From contig JAKSZU010000007.1 in NCBI GenBank assembly GCA_026018925.1, forward strand, positions 93,016,328 through 93,080,327: a stretch of DNA of 64,000 bases, in the 5' to 3' direction. Under the pieces are notes generated by a model, which made no database searches, was not told the DNA's origin, and saw only the letters and a list, made by a program, of their open reading frames with translations. How positions within the stretch are numbered: position 1 is the first letter of the stretch; each line of letters starts with the position of its first letter. A program made the position numbers and the translations under genes. The stretch is from Tupaia tana (Eukaryota > Chordata > Mammalia > Scandentia > Tupaiidae). Positions 10,161-22,965 of the stretch are shown here, piece by piece.

Positions 10161-12406
10161 AAAGTAGTTAGAATCCAAAACCACAAAACTCCCAGACCAC
10201 TATCCCAAAGTGGTTATCTCTTAATACTAACTGCTCACCAAGATTCAATGAAAAGGAATTTTAAATCATGACATAAACATGAGGTCTAATGCTTCTTGTT
10301 TAGGAAATGGGAGAGCAGGATTACAGATCTATCCAATAATGAAAGTATAAGCTTAGAGCTGTCAAGTCTTATATGTGTCTTAACACTACCAAATAACCTT
10401 CTAGGTTATTTAACCCAAAGAGGCTTAGTGAGCAATCATGAAACGACTCTGACATTACACAAGGAATTACTTCTACTTATCTAAAAGATGTAGCTTTCTG
10501 GCAAAGTCTATCATTTCCAATGTAAAAGCTGTGCCTAGTGCAATGCTGATTAAAAATATTCCTAAATCTACAAAGTACTATTTCCACTGTTATTTTAGAC
10601 TCATACTCAATACTATAATAATTCCAGTTAATCATTATTTCCTTCATTTTGTTTTTATTATAGCATGTTTGCTTAATTTACAGCAAGCAGAAAATAAGCT
10701 GGGTCTTGTTTTGATCCAAACATTGATGTTTTAAAGGTTGTACACAATATTTGTTAAAAAGAACATATAAAAATACCTTTTTAGAAGCTTCTATAAGAAA
10801 GAAAATACAAAGTTTAACCCCACAACTTTCCTCTTTGCTAGAACTGCAAACTACTGCTACAGTTTTAAATAGACTTTTTGTTGTTTAAACTATACATCCA
10901 GGAAAATCTAAAAAAATTAAAGAAACGTGCATATAAATGATTGCATAGCAGAACATGAACATTAACTGCAAACAGTAAAGAAATGAAAGTTAGAAATACT
11001 ATCAAATATACAAAGATTCTAGAATCGATCCTTGAAACACATTCCACAAACAGTATTTAAAAGCCATCTTTTTGTTCTTTACAGGCGAGGCCTATGTTAC
11101 TAAAACCAAAATTGAAAAAATTAATCGTCTATAAGGGAATTGTTTCCCCACAGTATTTCTTATATCAGTAAGCAAGCAATCTAAGATTTTAGTAGATGCT
11201 TAGCTTTTCATTCTGAAATGAGGATGGACGTGTCAAATCACATTAAATGCCTCCAAAACGATCTTTCAGAGAAATACTAGAAATTATAAATGGTTATGGT
11301 ATTATTTCCTCACTTTTAAGAGGTGCTACACATTGATAATCAAAAACTCAGATGTGACTCTTGCTTAAAACCAATCCTTTTCTCAAAATTAATTTGAATT
11401 CCATGGCACCACAGAATCACCTACAATGGGAGTGTTGTCCTTCACCGTGCCTCACAGTAAATAAACTGAGGTGTGAAGAGCAGGCCTCCTTCATGAAGAG
11501 GTAGGCAAATTTTGATACAAATGCACGTGTCAAGTGCTGTAAGCATCAAAATTCAGTTCTTTTACACTATGCACACACACACAAAACCTACTTTGCAACC
11601 ATTTACTTGCTTCTAACAGCAGTAAGAAAACTAAGCAACATTTATGGTCAACAATGCTCTTTAAATTTCAGACTACACAGAACATTCCTTCCCTCTTAAA
11701 ATTATTTCTGCCACCAATGACCTGCTCAAAATTTAAAGTGAGTTTTTCTGATAACTGTATGTTCCAAATCTTGATAGAAATCAGAAAAAAAGCAGCGAAG
11801 GCTTCATGTTTGTTAAAAATTCAAACTCCCTGAAAATGCTCCTTAGCCCAGCTGGCTTCATTCCCCAAGACGGTGGGGTTAACAAAAGAACTACTCCACA
11901 CTGCATCATAAATAAACTATCATGGGCCTACACATCTTGGCAAGACAAAAAGGTCCAGCTTGAACCTAAATGTGTCTGAGCAGTCAGTGTTCTACTGTGG
12001 CTGCAACTTCACTTTCGTATCATTCTATCTTATTAGCAAGCTACATTTCTAGGTTAACAGTTCTACCAAATATGGATATGAAAGTTTATTTTAATAAGAC
12101 AATGTTGCAAATTATGGTCAACCAACATCTTTTCACCAAATACTTCAAGCATAAAAAATGAGAATCTTTACAAAAATATACAGAGACACCACAAATTGGT
12201 AGCTGCCCATAACATTAAACAAACTGGACTCTTAAGAGTGGCTTCTCAACAGCATTTCATTTTAATTATAACCATTGCCTGGTACAGGGAAAACTAACAA
12301 GTGTTTTTTAAGCATCATTGCAACATTGTACTCCTGATAATTTAAAGTAAACCAAACTATGAGTAAATGAATGATACATGCCTAAAAATGATCATGGTTT
12401 ATACTG

Positions 12407-12704
12407 TCAGTGGCCACTGGACTTAGGGCTGGTCCACGACCTGGATCTAGATTTGGACCTAGACCTAGACTGTGATCTTGACTGAGATTTGGATCTAGGT
12501 GGTTCTTTTTTCCTCGATTCCTTTTCATATCTTGAGGCAGACTTATAATGTGTTTTGGAATCTGTTTTAGAGGTGCCTCTAGTTTTGGTGTGAGATGCAG
12601 ACCTAGAACGTGATTTAGCCTTCATTTCTTTCTTGGGCTGGGACTTGGATCGTGATCTTGAATTGGATTTAGATCTTGAAAAAGATCGATTTCGGTGTTT
12701 GAAT
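12407..12704 (-). CDS. SRSF10: SRSF10 exon 6, long-isoform RS domain and stop
   Basis: The acceptor is ttttgaaag with the exon starting at 12704. It encodes the second arginine/serine-rich region, from FKHRNRSFSRSKS through QSRSQSRSRSKSRSRSW to SPKSSGH and the stop at 12409-12407. With the five upstream exons the spliced CDS is 789 nt, that is 262 codons plus stop, equal to human SRSF10 isoform 1. RS repeats are phosphorylation targets that switch SRSF10 between activator and repressor. Confidence 0.96.
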
Positions 12705-12837
12705 CTTTCAAAACAGAGGAGAGATACAATTAGAGTAAAAATTAGACTCTATAATAGTCAAATTTGTTACTTTTAGAGCAAAAGTTCACTCTGAAATTGA
12801 AAAATATACAAGTCTTTTTCAAAGCAAAGTTATTTAC

Positions 12838-12891
12838 CTATCGTTGTCGGAATGGCTTCTGCTACGTCGTGGTCTTCCAGTCGGTCTACTG
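12838..12891 (-). CDS. SRSF10: SRSF10 exon 5
   Basis: A 54-nt exon between acceptor ttttag (12892 side) and donor ATAG|GTAAAT (12837 side). It encodes SRPTGRPRRSRSHSDND in phase with exon 4 and either exon 6 or the distal alternative exon. Both alternatives begin with A completing the split AGA codon, so each keeps the frame. Confidence 0.95.
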
Positions 12892-13106
12892 CTAAAAAGC
12901 ATATCAGAAAAAGCAAACAGTGACAAATGTCTATTTATAGGGAATCTTAAAATCCATATTAAACACAAGCCACAATTTATATGAAATGCTAAAATATTTT
13001 CAGTCTCAATGAAGCATTCAATGTATGTAACTACGAGAACACAGAAACTAAAAAAATTAAATTCTAACTAACACTTTTTAAAACATGTGCTACATATCAC
13101 ACTTAC

Positions 13107-13269
13107 TTTCTAGGACTATAAGATCTTCTATAGTTGTAATCAAAAGACCGACTTCTTGATCTCCTTCTTTCATAACTTCGGCTTCTTGAACGTCTGTATC
13201 TGTCATAATCGTCATAGCGCGAAGAACTGTACACATTCCTCCCTTCCTTGGCCTTCATCTGATTTGGTG
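13107..13269 (-). CDS. SRSF10: SRSF10 exon 4
   Basis: A 163-nt exon after acceptor tttcctag and before donor AGAAA|GTAAGT. It encodes the linker TPNQMKAKEGRNVYSSSRYDDYDRY and the first RS region (RRSRSRSYERRRSRSRSFDYNYRRSYSPR). Splice phases match exons 3 and 5. Confidence 0.96.
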
Positions 13270-13670
13270 CTAGGAAATACATACAACAGAAATATTCAGA
13301 AACATTAAAAACTCAGTATGCTTGTATCATCCATACTAAAATTCTAGTATGTGATTGTAATATATACTATAAATGTAGACTCATACATGCTATACTACAG
13401 CACACGGTACTTACATACTGTAGTATAGTCAGATCACAGGACAAAATTCCTGCAGCCCCTCTTCTTACACCAAGGGAAGTCCATAACACGTTCTGCAATC
13501 TGTTAGAGGTAACTAGTTCTGGTGTGAAATGAAGCCTAAAACATGACTCAGCTCTCATGTCCTTTCCGGTGAGGGTCAAGGTTAACTGCGAATGCTATAC
13601 CAGACAAGGTATTCTTTTATTTTCCAGAAAGCCCATCAGAAGGCCATTTATATCAGAAAGGATACTCTAA

Positions 13671-13887
13671 GGCCAGCCAGTAGTGTAGTGGTCAAGATGG
13701 CTACATAGCGACTGCATGGTTTGAGCCCTAGAGAAACACTGGCTACGCGCACATTGGTGTCCCCACAACCTTGAGAGAATAATGGAGGAAAGGGGACTGT
13801 GGTGTAGCCACTCCCCCTGGGGGATGATTTCTCCTTTTCTCCTTTCCCCCTGGCAAATATACACACCCTATAGCAAAAACAAAAAAC
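13671..13887 (+). mobile_element. SINE type L, older copy
   Basis: Starts ggccagccagtagtgtagtgg. The B box is mutated and the body has several indels, but the end 'ccctatagcaaaaac' is retained. Confidence 0.75.
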
Positions 13888-13888
13888 A

Positions 13889-14126
13889 GGGACCAGCAGT
13901 TAGCTTAATGGCTATGTCACCAAACTCCCATGTAGTCGACCGCAGTTCGAGTCTCAGACCTGGCGGCTTAAACTCACACCGGGCACGTGTGCGTGTGTGC
14001 CCAAGATCCGGAGAGGAGAACAGAGAGGGGATTGCGGTGTGGCCATCCCCCCCGGGGGGGTTTTAATTTCTCGCTTTCTGTTCTCTCTGGCGAGCATACG
14101 CGCTCTGTAGCGAAAAACCTCTCCAA
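13889..14126 (+). mobile_element. SINE type L, well preserved
   Basis: Starts gggaccagcagttagcttaa and has a good B box (agttcgagtctc), the GC palindrome in the body and the 'ctctgtagcgaaaaacctctcc' end followed by an A/C-rich tail. Confidence 0.85.
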
Positions 14127-14296
14127 CAAACAAACAAACAAAAACCCCACAAAAACCAAACAAAAAAACCAAAACTCAATACTCTCTAAATTCCCTATTT
14201 TGTTTTTCTGAAGCAGCATTTACCTTGTTGACCAAGGCACATCAACTATTTCAATATTAGGAATATATACCATTAAAGAATTTTTAAAATTTTCCT

Positions 14297-14592
14297 TCTA
14301 GACAGGGCCTCTCCATGTGATCCTCCTGCCTCAGCCTCCAAGCTGGGACCACAAACAAGCATGTGTCTGCACATCTGACTTTTCTTTTTCATTTATTTTT
14401 CTTAAAGACAAGAATCTTGCTTTGTAGCCAGGCCAGCCCTGAGTTCACAATCTTCTGTCTCATCCTTTCTGAGTCACCAGGATTAAAGGGGTATGCCACT
14501 GTACCTGGCTGTTAGGAGTCAAACCTGGGCCTCTCATGTGGTCCTAGCTAGTGGAGCAAATGTCTTAGCACACTCCACTGCCCTTGGGCCCC
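14297..14592 (-). mobile_element. Composite SINE: tRNA-like head plus two 7SL-derived monomers
   Basis: In minus-strand order: a tRNA-like head (14592-14511) with B box ggtttgactcc; an Alu/B1-like monomer (14510-14407) including 'cctttaatcctggtgactcag' and 'gggctggcctggctacaaag'; an A-rich linker (14406-14377); a second Alu-like monomer (14376-14297) including 'ggtcccagcttggaggctga' and 'ggcaggaggatca'. 7SL-derived SINEs are known only from Euarchontoglires. Confidence 0.7.
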
Positions 14593-14601
14593 ATAAATGT
14601 A

Positions 14602-14767
14602 TTTTTTTAAAAATAATAACTTTATCTAACTTTATTCATTTTAATTTGACCAGAGAGGGACGGAGCAAGAGATAAAGTGAGAAAGCAAGCAGTCAGGTCC
14701 AGGACTTGAACCATGGTTGGCCATGTGGAAGTCCAGTACCCCTAACCACCACGCCACCTGCTGGCCC
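14602..14767 (-). mobile_element. SINE type S
   Basis: On the minus strand: head gggccagcaggtggcgtggtgg, B box ggttcaagtcc, short body 'gcttgctttctcactttatc' and tail 'aaattaaaatgaataaag'. Confidence 0.8.
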
Positions 14768-15035
14768 TACTCCATACTTTTTTTTTTAACAATTCCAAAT
14801 CAAATGCTGTTTGAACCATGTACCAACTTGGAATTATCTCTCATGGGTTCTATCCATTAGAAACACAATTAACAATAACAAAATACTTATTGGTGACCTA
14901 TAAACAACACATAGCGTTAAAATGCAGTAATATATACTTACAGTTTTGAGAGAACTCATATGACCCAAAAAAAGTAGAACTGAACTAATATTTACTGAAT
15001 ACCTTATATACCTATACTTCTGGGCAGTCCTCAAT

Positions 15036-15262
15036 TCTTTTTTTTGGAAGAGATTTTTGCTAAAGGGTATGTGCGCTTGCCAGAGAGACAGAAAATGAGA
15101 ACTCCCCAGGGGGGACGGCCACATCTCAATCCCTTCTTTTCCATTCTCCTTGCAGGATTTTGGGCATGCACACACATGTGCCCAGCATGAGTTTTTTAAG
15201 CTGCCAGGTCCGGGATTCAAACCACAGTCGACTATGTGAGAGTCCAGCAACATAACCAATCT
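15036..15262 (-). mobile_element. SINE type L, lacking the 5' tip
   Basis: The body and B box (ggtttgaatcc on the minus strand) are present, but the first ~20 bases of the tRNA head are missing at 15262. Confidence 0.7.
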
Positions 15263-15292
15263 ATTAATGAATTCCTTCCTTCCTTCCTTCAT

Positions 15293-15540
15293 TTATTTTG
15301 GAGAGGTTTTTGCTACAGGTGCGTGTGCTTGCCAGAAAGACAGAGACAGAAAGCAAGAAATCACCCCCTGGGGGGATGGCCAAGCTGCAATCTCTTCTCC
15401 ATTCTCTTCTCGGGATCTTGGGTGGGCGGGCACACACGCACATGTACCTGGCATGACTTTAAGCCACTGGGTCTGGGACTCAAACCGTGGTCGACTACAT
15501 GGGAGTCCAGTGATGTAGCCATTACGCCATCTGCTGGTCC
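15293..15540 (-). mobile_element. SINE type L, full length
   Basis: Complete from the 'ctgctggtcc' head end to 'tttttgctacaggtgcg'. It lies directly beside two other minus-strand copies. Confidence 0.85.
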
Positions 15541-15542
15541 TT

Positions 15543-15692
15543 AAGAGATTTTTGATATAGGATGCGTGTGCTCACCAGAGAGACAGACAGAAAGTGAAAA
15601 ATCACACCCCAGGGGCATGCTGCAATCCTTTGTCTCCCATTCTCCTCTTGGGATTATGGGTGTACGCACACACACCCACACCCAGTATGAGT
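15543..15692 (-). mobile_element. SINE type L, 3' half only
   Basis: It begins at the 3' end ('gatttttgatataggatgcg' on plus) and breaks off in the body near 'cccagtatgag'; the tRNA head is absent. Confidence 0.65.
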
Positions 15693-16020
15693 TTTTTGGT
15701 TTTTTTTTTTAATAATTATTTTATTTACCTTTATTTATTTCAACTCTATGAAGCAGGGATTTCATAAGTGTATGTGTATGTACATATAAACACCATAGTA
15801 AACCCATCACCGAAGTCAAGAACTAGAGAATTACTAATAGTGTTTGTTTACTTTAAGTGCTCCTTATTTAGCAGCTAATTCAACCTCTATCTTTTAGTAT
15901 CTTGCCCAGTTAACATAATGGTTGAGCCACAATTCAAACCCAAGTGTTTGACCTCAAAACCCATGCTGTATCATCAGTATGGAGCTAACACCTGGTGTAT
16001 GTCTGCATTAAAAAAAGGGA

Positions 16021-16530
16021 GGAGGCAGCAGGTGGCATGGCAGTTAAGGCACCAGACTCCCACATGGCAGATTGCAGTTCGAGAATTGGACCTGGTTGGT
16101 GTCTTGAAAATCTTGCCAGGGGGAATCAGCAGATGGTGTACTGGTTATGTCACCGGCCTCCCATGGAGTTGACCACAATTTGAGTCCCAGACCGGCAACT
16201 TAAAACTCATGATGATCAAGTGTGTGCACGCTCGTGTGCCCAAGAGCCCAAGAGGAGATGGAGACCAGATTGTTGCCTGGCCATCTCCCGGTGGGGTGGG
16301 GGGTTGTGATCTCATTTTGTTTCTGTCTCTCTCATACCTCTGGCTGTATAGCAAAATCTCTTAAAAAAAAAAGAAAAAAAAAATCATGTCAGGTGCGTGT
16401 ATGTACGTGCCCAAAATCTCAAGAGGAGAATGGAGAAGGGACTACAGCATGGCCATTCCCTCTGGGGAGTGATTTCTCACTTTCTCTCTCTCTGGTGAGC
16501 TCACGTGAACCATGGCAAAAACCTAAAACC
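16021..16530 (+). mobile_element. SINE type L split by a younger SINE
   Basis: The head and first part are at 16021-16120 and the remaining body at 16394-16530 ('gtgcgtgtatgtacgtgccc' onward). The two parts join into one element when the insert is removed. Confidence 0.85.
16121..16379 (+). mobile_element. SINE type L nested inside another SINE
   Basis: Starts gggaatcagcagatggtgta and ends with an A-rich tail. Flanking near-repeats aaaatcttgccagg (16107-16120) and aaaatcatgtcagg (16380-16393) are its target-site duplication within the host SINE. Confidence 0.85.
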
Positions 16531-17136
16531 AAACAACTGAGTACCTGTGTTGATCCACAATAAGGATACATTCTGAGAAATGCACTGGAAGGCAATTTAA
16601 TCACCATGCTGCAAACATCAGTGTACTTAATAAACCTAGAAGGTATAGCTTACCTTCTACATAGCCAGGCTATGCAGTCTTACAGGACCGTCACTGTACA
16701 TGCAGGTCACTGCTGACTAAACATCGTGTGGCATATGAATGTATTAATATAAAATCTACTTTATGTTTAATCTAGCTTTTCTAAGTATAATTCTACCTTC
16801 ATTTCTATAGTCATGTATCTACATAATTACCTAATTATACTTTTAAGATTATTTTTTAAAGACACTTAAAACTTTCCTGGTTTTATACCTTTGAGTTCTA
16901 CCCACAATGTATTATACATGCCACAGCTGATAGTACCGATCAACTCTCTGAAAAGCCCAAACATATTTCAGGTATTCTGAGCTCCCCATACATTCTACTT
17001 ATGCCTGCTGTGAGACCCTGTGACACTCCTTTAAAAGTACTGATGCATTCAAGATACTCTATCTTCTTAAAAACAATCTTCTCAGGTTTTGCAGATAGAC
17101 AAACTGCATAAATACTTCCAAGATCTCAAAATATTA

Positions 17137-17367
<231 letters not shown>

Positions 17368-18385
17368 TTAGAAAATCAATCAGACCCCACTTATTAGTTG
17401 GTTGATTCAGCCATGAACACTTCACAATATTAAAAAAGCACTTGTGATTTCCTAAGGCAAAACATATGTGACTAGATCCAATAGTTACTATGGAAATAAG
17501 ACTTGTTATAGCTGAATCACCAAGTTATCCTATCAAAAAAATTCTTCCTGATTTTTAAAGAATTTTGTAAAACAAGACAAAAAGAAAAGCAAATGTCAAT
17601 TCTATGTTGGATGCCAAAACAAAAACTTTTTAAAATCAAGGGTTTTTTTTATATATTTGTTTCAAATGGAAAAAAAAAAGAAAAAAGAAAATGCCAATAG
17701 TTCTTGTGTAAGCAAGCAGAATATACCCTACCTTATAAAGATGAAAGCATTAACCCCAAACTGATTTTGTTTTTCCAGATCTGGCTTATACTATTGTCTC
17801 AAGCAACTGTCTGCATAGGGAAGACTGGCTTGCTAGCCACTTGGGTTATCAAGATGTTCACTGTACCAAGAGTACACTACATCCATCCACAGACTGTAAC
17901 TGTACGCTGTCAAGAAACAATAGTCCACTGTACGAACTCCTAGGCTGGAAAGCCCAACCCTTAGAGTGAATATACAGCTTCCTACAAAGTGGGTTTGAGA
18001 CTGACATCCAGCCTGAGAACTTCAAGATAACATTTAGCAGCCTTAAGCAGGAGTTGCTAATACTCATTTCTGATGTGGAAGCTAGGCTGCCTTGTGCACC
18101 GCCCCACGTTAGCGACAGTCCGTTAGCAACAGTACTGAGAACTCTGACTTCATAATTAGTCTGTTCGTAACTCTCTCTTTTCCTAAAACCACCATTCTAA
18201 TGAAAGCCAAGTACACACTCAAAGAGGCAGTGTCTGATATAAAAGATTTGGAAGGGGAGGCCAGTTAGGTATGGGTATAGATTTTCATTCTACCCTGAAA
18301 AACAAACCAAATAAATCACTATTCTAGCTTGCCCATTTCAATTTCTTAAATTTGAAGATTTGGAGAGCTGATTAAAAACATCCCT

Positions 18386-18630
18386 GGGGGCCAGCAGGTG
18401 GCACAGTGGTTAAGGTGCTGGACTCCCACATGGCTGACCTTGGTTCGAGTCCCAGACCTGGTGGCTTGAAACTCATGCCAGGCATGTGTGCATGCCTGCC
18501 GAAAATCCCAATAGGAGAATGGAAGAAAAGGGATTGGGGTATGTTCACCCTCCTGGGGGATGATCTCTCACTTTCTCTGTCTGGCAAGTGCATGCGACCT
18601 ATAGCAAAAATCTCTTTTCTCTTTAAGAAC
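18386..18630 (+). mobile_element. SINE type L in SRSF10 intron 2
   Basis: Full length, starting gggggccagcaggtggcaca, with intact B box ggttcgagtcc and an A/C-rich tail. It is antisense to SRSF10. Confidence 0.88.
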
Positions 18631-19232
18631 AAAACAAAACAAAAATCCTGAAGTGACACATTCCTTTCAAGATTGACACTAGTTGTTTGTGTTCTTTTAT
18701 TCCAGAGACTAAATTGTCTGCATTGCCAGATTTCCCGCTCTCTTCCTGAGGCCACTATGTGTAGGTTAAGTACTGGGCACTCAACATGAAAAGGCAAAGA
18801 CTGATGTGCATTTAGAACCTTGAATACTATAGCTGAACATCCCTTGAGTTTAATGCAGTTGGACTCTAAACTAATAAAAAGGAACAAGTTCACTCAGTGG
18901 GTATATTATTAATATTTTGCTATTCCAAAAGACAAAAATGCAATAATTTTAAAAAGGATTTACATTGAGAGCTAAGAAATTGTAAGCAGCGCATCCTCTG
19001 GGACTACCCTCAAAAACAGAATCTTGGGTCAAATGGCAAGGTTAGGTTCTACTTTACCTGTTAAGCCAAGGATAGAAAGAGAAAGCTAACTGGGAACAGA
19101 GTCAGGTAGAAGAGACAGCAGCAGCAGAGATAGCCACGTATCTCTCTGATGCTAGTCCTGGAGAAACGACTTCAGAGTCTTCCCAATAATGAAACTGATA
19201 AGACTTATTTCTTTTTTAAGACCACAGAAAGA

Positions 19233-19314
19233 CTTACGAATATGTACGAAAATTATCATTCTCCTTTACAAAATAATCTAAAGGAGAATGATAATTTTCG
19301 TACATATTCGTAAG
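19233..19314 (-). repeat. Perfect 36-bp inverted repeat with a 10-nt loop in the SRSF10 minor intron
   Basis: Arms 19233-19268 and 19279-19314 are exactly reverse-complementary over 36 bases; the spacer 19269-19278 is caaaataatc on plus. In SRSF10 sense the 5' arm ends ctccttta+g, a plausible 3' splice site. The 3' arm ends ...ttc|gtaag+t, a good 5' splice site. Together they bracket a possible 40-nt exon (19277-19238) containing the loop and most of the second arm. I recognise no transposon family here. Confidence 0.95.
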
Positions 19315-21056
19315 GTTTTTGAAGCCCTTTTCTGGTTCAAGTATCACACACCTGCCTCGAACTACTGCTGACGCTGGTTCCCAGGCCACTCCAAACCAGG
19401 TAAAATGAGGTCAATGCTGCAAGCCAGAATGCATCGCCATCTTTATTTACCAAGACACATAGTTACCATCTTGTCTGTAACAGAGGTTTGCAACCAAATC
19501 CTACAACTGCCCTTCATCACTGACCCTACAGGAGCAGTTTTTGGCCTTTTCTCATAAGCATCAGAGACTCACTAAATTTAAGTATGAAGAATTTTTCATA
19601 GCCTAAGATCCACAGTCTAAACCTTTGTTGTTATAATAAGACAGGGAGATGATCTCACTGAACAGAGGAAGTAAGGTCACCTGGTCAGGGAATGATTTCT
19701 CACAGATTCTGATGAGGTACCCACACCAGGCAGAAGATCTTATGCAACCCATTCGGGGCCAACAGATCACATGTGCTAAAGCAGTGCAAGGCCACCAACC
19801 TACACAGAGCTAAGTTCCAAAACTTAGGAGTTTGTGTGTGTCCCCAGCAGTAACTTAAATCAATTTCTAAACCATACTGCTAGTGGATCCGACCCTGTTA
19901 GTCCACTAGAGCTGTTTCTAAGTAGCCCCCAGTGCATGCACCTGTCTCCCCTGTAAGCACAGCTGTGCCTTGATCCCAGAACATCACACTACTCCAAAAG
20001 TGGCTACCTGCTACTCTGTGGTAACTGACAACCTGGTCCAAAACCGAGATATGCTCAATTATTTAAGCTTAACAATATTATATCCCATTACACTTTAACT
20101 TGATAAGCTAAGAAAAAGTGCATTTATACAAGACCACAATCACAACATCAAAGGCCCACAAAAATCGAGTTACGGGTTTTGTCACTAGACCAAACCATAG
20201 TAATTCTGAAAATTAACTGCTTAGAAAACATCAAAAAGAGAAAAAAAAAAAAAAAAAAGAAAAAAAAGAAAAATAGTTATTCTGTAGGATACATCAGGTA
20301 TGATTCCTTTAATCTTGGCCATCATTCAACTTCATCTTGACCTTTAACTCTTTAAGTGCTTGTCAGAAGGACTTGTCATGAGATGCTTGGCCAAATATGA
20401 CAGATGGCTTTATCTTTAACTTTGAAAAACAACCTTTTCCCCCTTTTGTAGATAAAGCGAGGCTTTGTCTCCCATTAGGCTTGTCCTTCTTCCAGCTTTT
20501 CTTTATTTTTTCTTTTCCCAAACTCTCCCTTCTCTTCAAGCCTGATCCTTAAGAGGTCTTTGGCTTGTCTACTTGCCTTAAGTGTTGAACTCTACTCTAA
20601 AGGTTCTTTCATGCTTTCTCTTTGGGGTCGCCATAACTGTACAGCTTTACATTCTCTGAGGTAACAACAGAGGACAGCAAATTAGGGGACAATATTAAAG
20701 AAGTTTACCTCATTTTTAAACAATTTGTTTTTGATCAAGTGATTCAAATTAACAAACAAGAACACCAAACTTTGCTAAGCACAAGAACATATTAACTTTT
20801 AATTTGACTTAATTAAAGGTGGTATCAACCAGAGTGTATTCAAATTTAAATCACACGTTATAATCATTGATTTGAGTTTCAGTAGCATGAATGGGAATTT
20901 AAAGACTTTATTATTTTTGGATTAACTTTAAGAAGTAGAGCAACATGAGTCAGAATTAATTTTTAAAAATCTGAAGACATAAGACATTTATTAGAGAACA
21001 AAAATAAACTACTTTTTAGATATTACCACTTACATAAACTTGAATTTCAAACTTCA

Positions 21057-22669
<1,613 letters not shown>

Positions 22670-22734
22670 CTGGTGTCGTCGGCCACGTTCCTCACGAACA
22701 AGGATGTGTTGGGGGGACGCAGGTAGCGGGACAT
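22670..22734 (-). CDS. SRSF10: SRSF10 exon 1 coding part (serine/arginine-rich splicing factor 10)
   Basis: ATG at 22734 encodes MSRYLRPPNTSLFVRNVADDT plus two bases of Arg22, then donor AG|GTGGGC. The gene product (SRp38/TASR/FUSIP1) is a nuclear SR-type protein: one RRM (about residues 10-90, RNP2 LFVRNV at 12-17, RNP1 RGFAYVQF at 51-58), a linker and RS regions. It regulates alternative splicing, and when dephosphorylated in mitosis or heat shock it represses splicing by interfering with U1 snRNP. Six exons (22670-22734, 21094-21198, 17169-17272, 13107-13269, 12838-12891, 12407-12704) give 262 aa. The alternative end at 9245-9305 gives 183 aa. The start codon lies in good context in the CpG island. 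Confidence 0.97.
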
Positions 22735-22857
22735 GATGGCGGCGGGGTGTCAGCCAGGGGCTCTAACGGGCTTGCCAAACCGTCCGCGACTCCAGCCGAG
22801 GCTCCCCAGAAACACGCACGCACACAGCCCGAGGGCTCCGCTACGGCAACCGCCGCT

Positions 22858-22867
22858 TCTCGCGAGA
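22858..22867. promoter_or_regulatory. TCTCGCGAGA element
   Basis: Perfect palindromic copy of the CGCG element found in CpG-island promoters and bound by BANP when unmethylated. A half-like 'cccgcgagatc' lies near 22930. Confidence 0.7.
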
Positions 22868-22953
22868 CTTCACTCCCGCCTCCGCCCGCTCCTGTCTCCG
22901 CGCAATGCCCGGACCGGGAACGGTTCTTTCCCGCGAGATCAGCGGGCGTGAGC

Positions 22954-22965
22954 TGCGCATGCGGA
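22954..22965. promoter_or_regulatory. NRF1-like site
   Basis: TGCGCATGCGGA differs from the TGCGCATGCGCA consensus at one position and sits about 90 bp upstream of the CGCG element relative to SRSF10. Confidence 0.6.

Larger units (their letters stand above)
9306..12406 (-). other. SRSF10: SRSF10: long-isoform 3' UTR and intron to the alternative last exon
   Basis: In sense order this follows the long-isoform stop codon (12409-12407), so it is 3' UTR for that isoform and intron for the short one. It is A/T-rich and free of young SINEs. A MIR lies at 9980-10160. I could not choose the long-isoform poly(A) site; minus-strand AAATAAA-type motifs occur near 12085 among others. Confidence 0.5.

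Noticed and set aside
13889..13965. Possible tRNA gene from A and B box-like sequences
   Set aside because: The same head recurs dozens of times attached to a SINE body; it does not fold as a complete tRNA with acceptor stem.
19233..19314. Hairpin as a CRISPR-like or bacterial terminator structure
   Set aside because: Context is a mammalian intron; a single inverted repeat without array.
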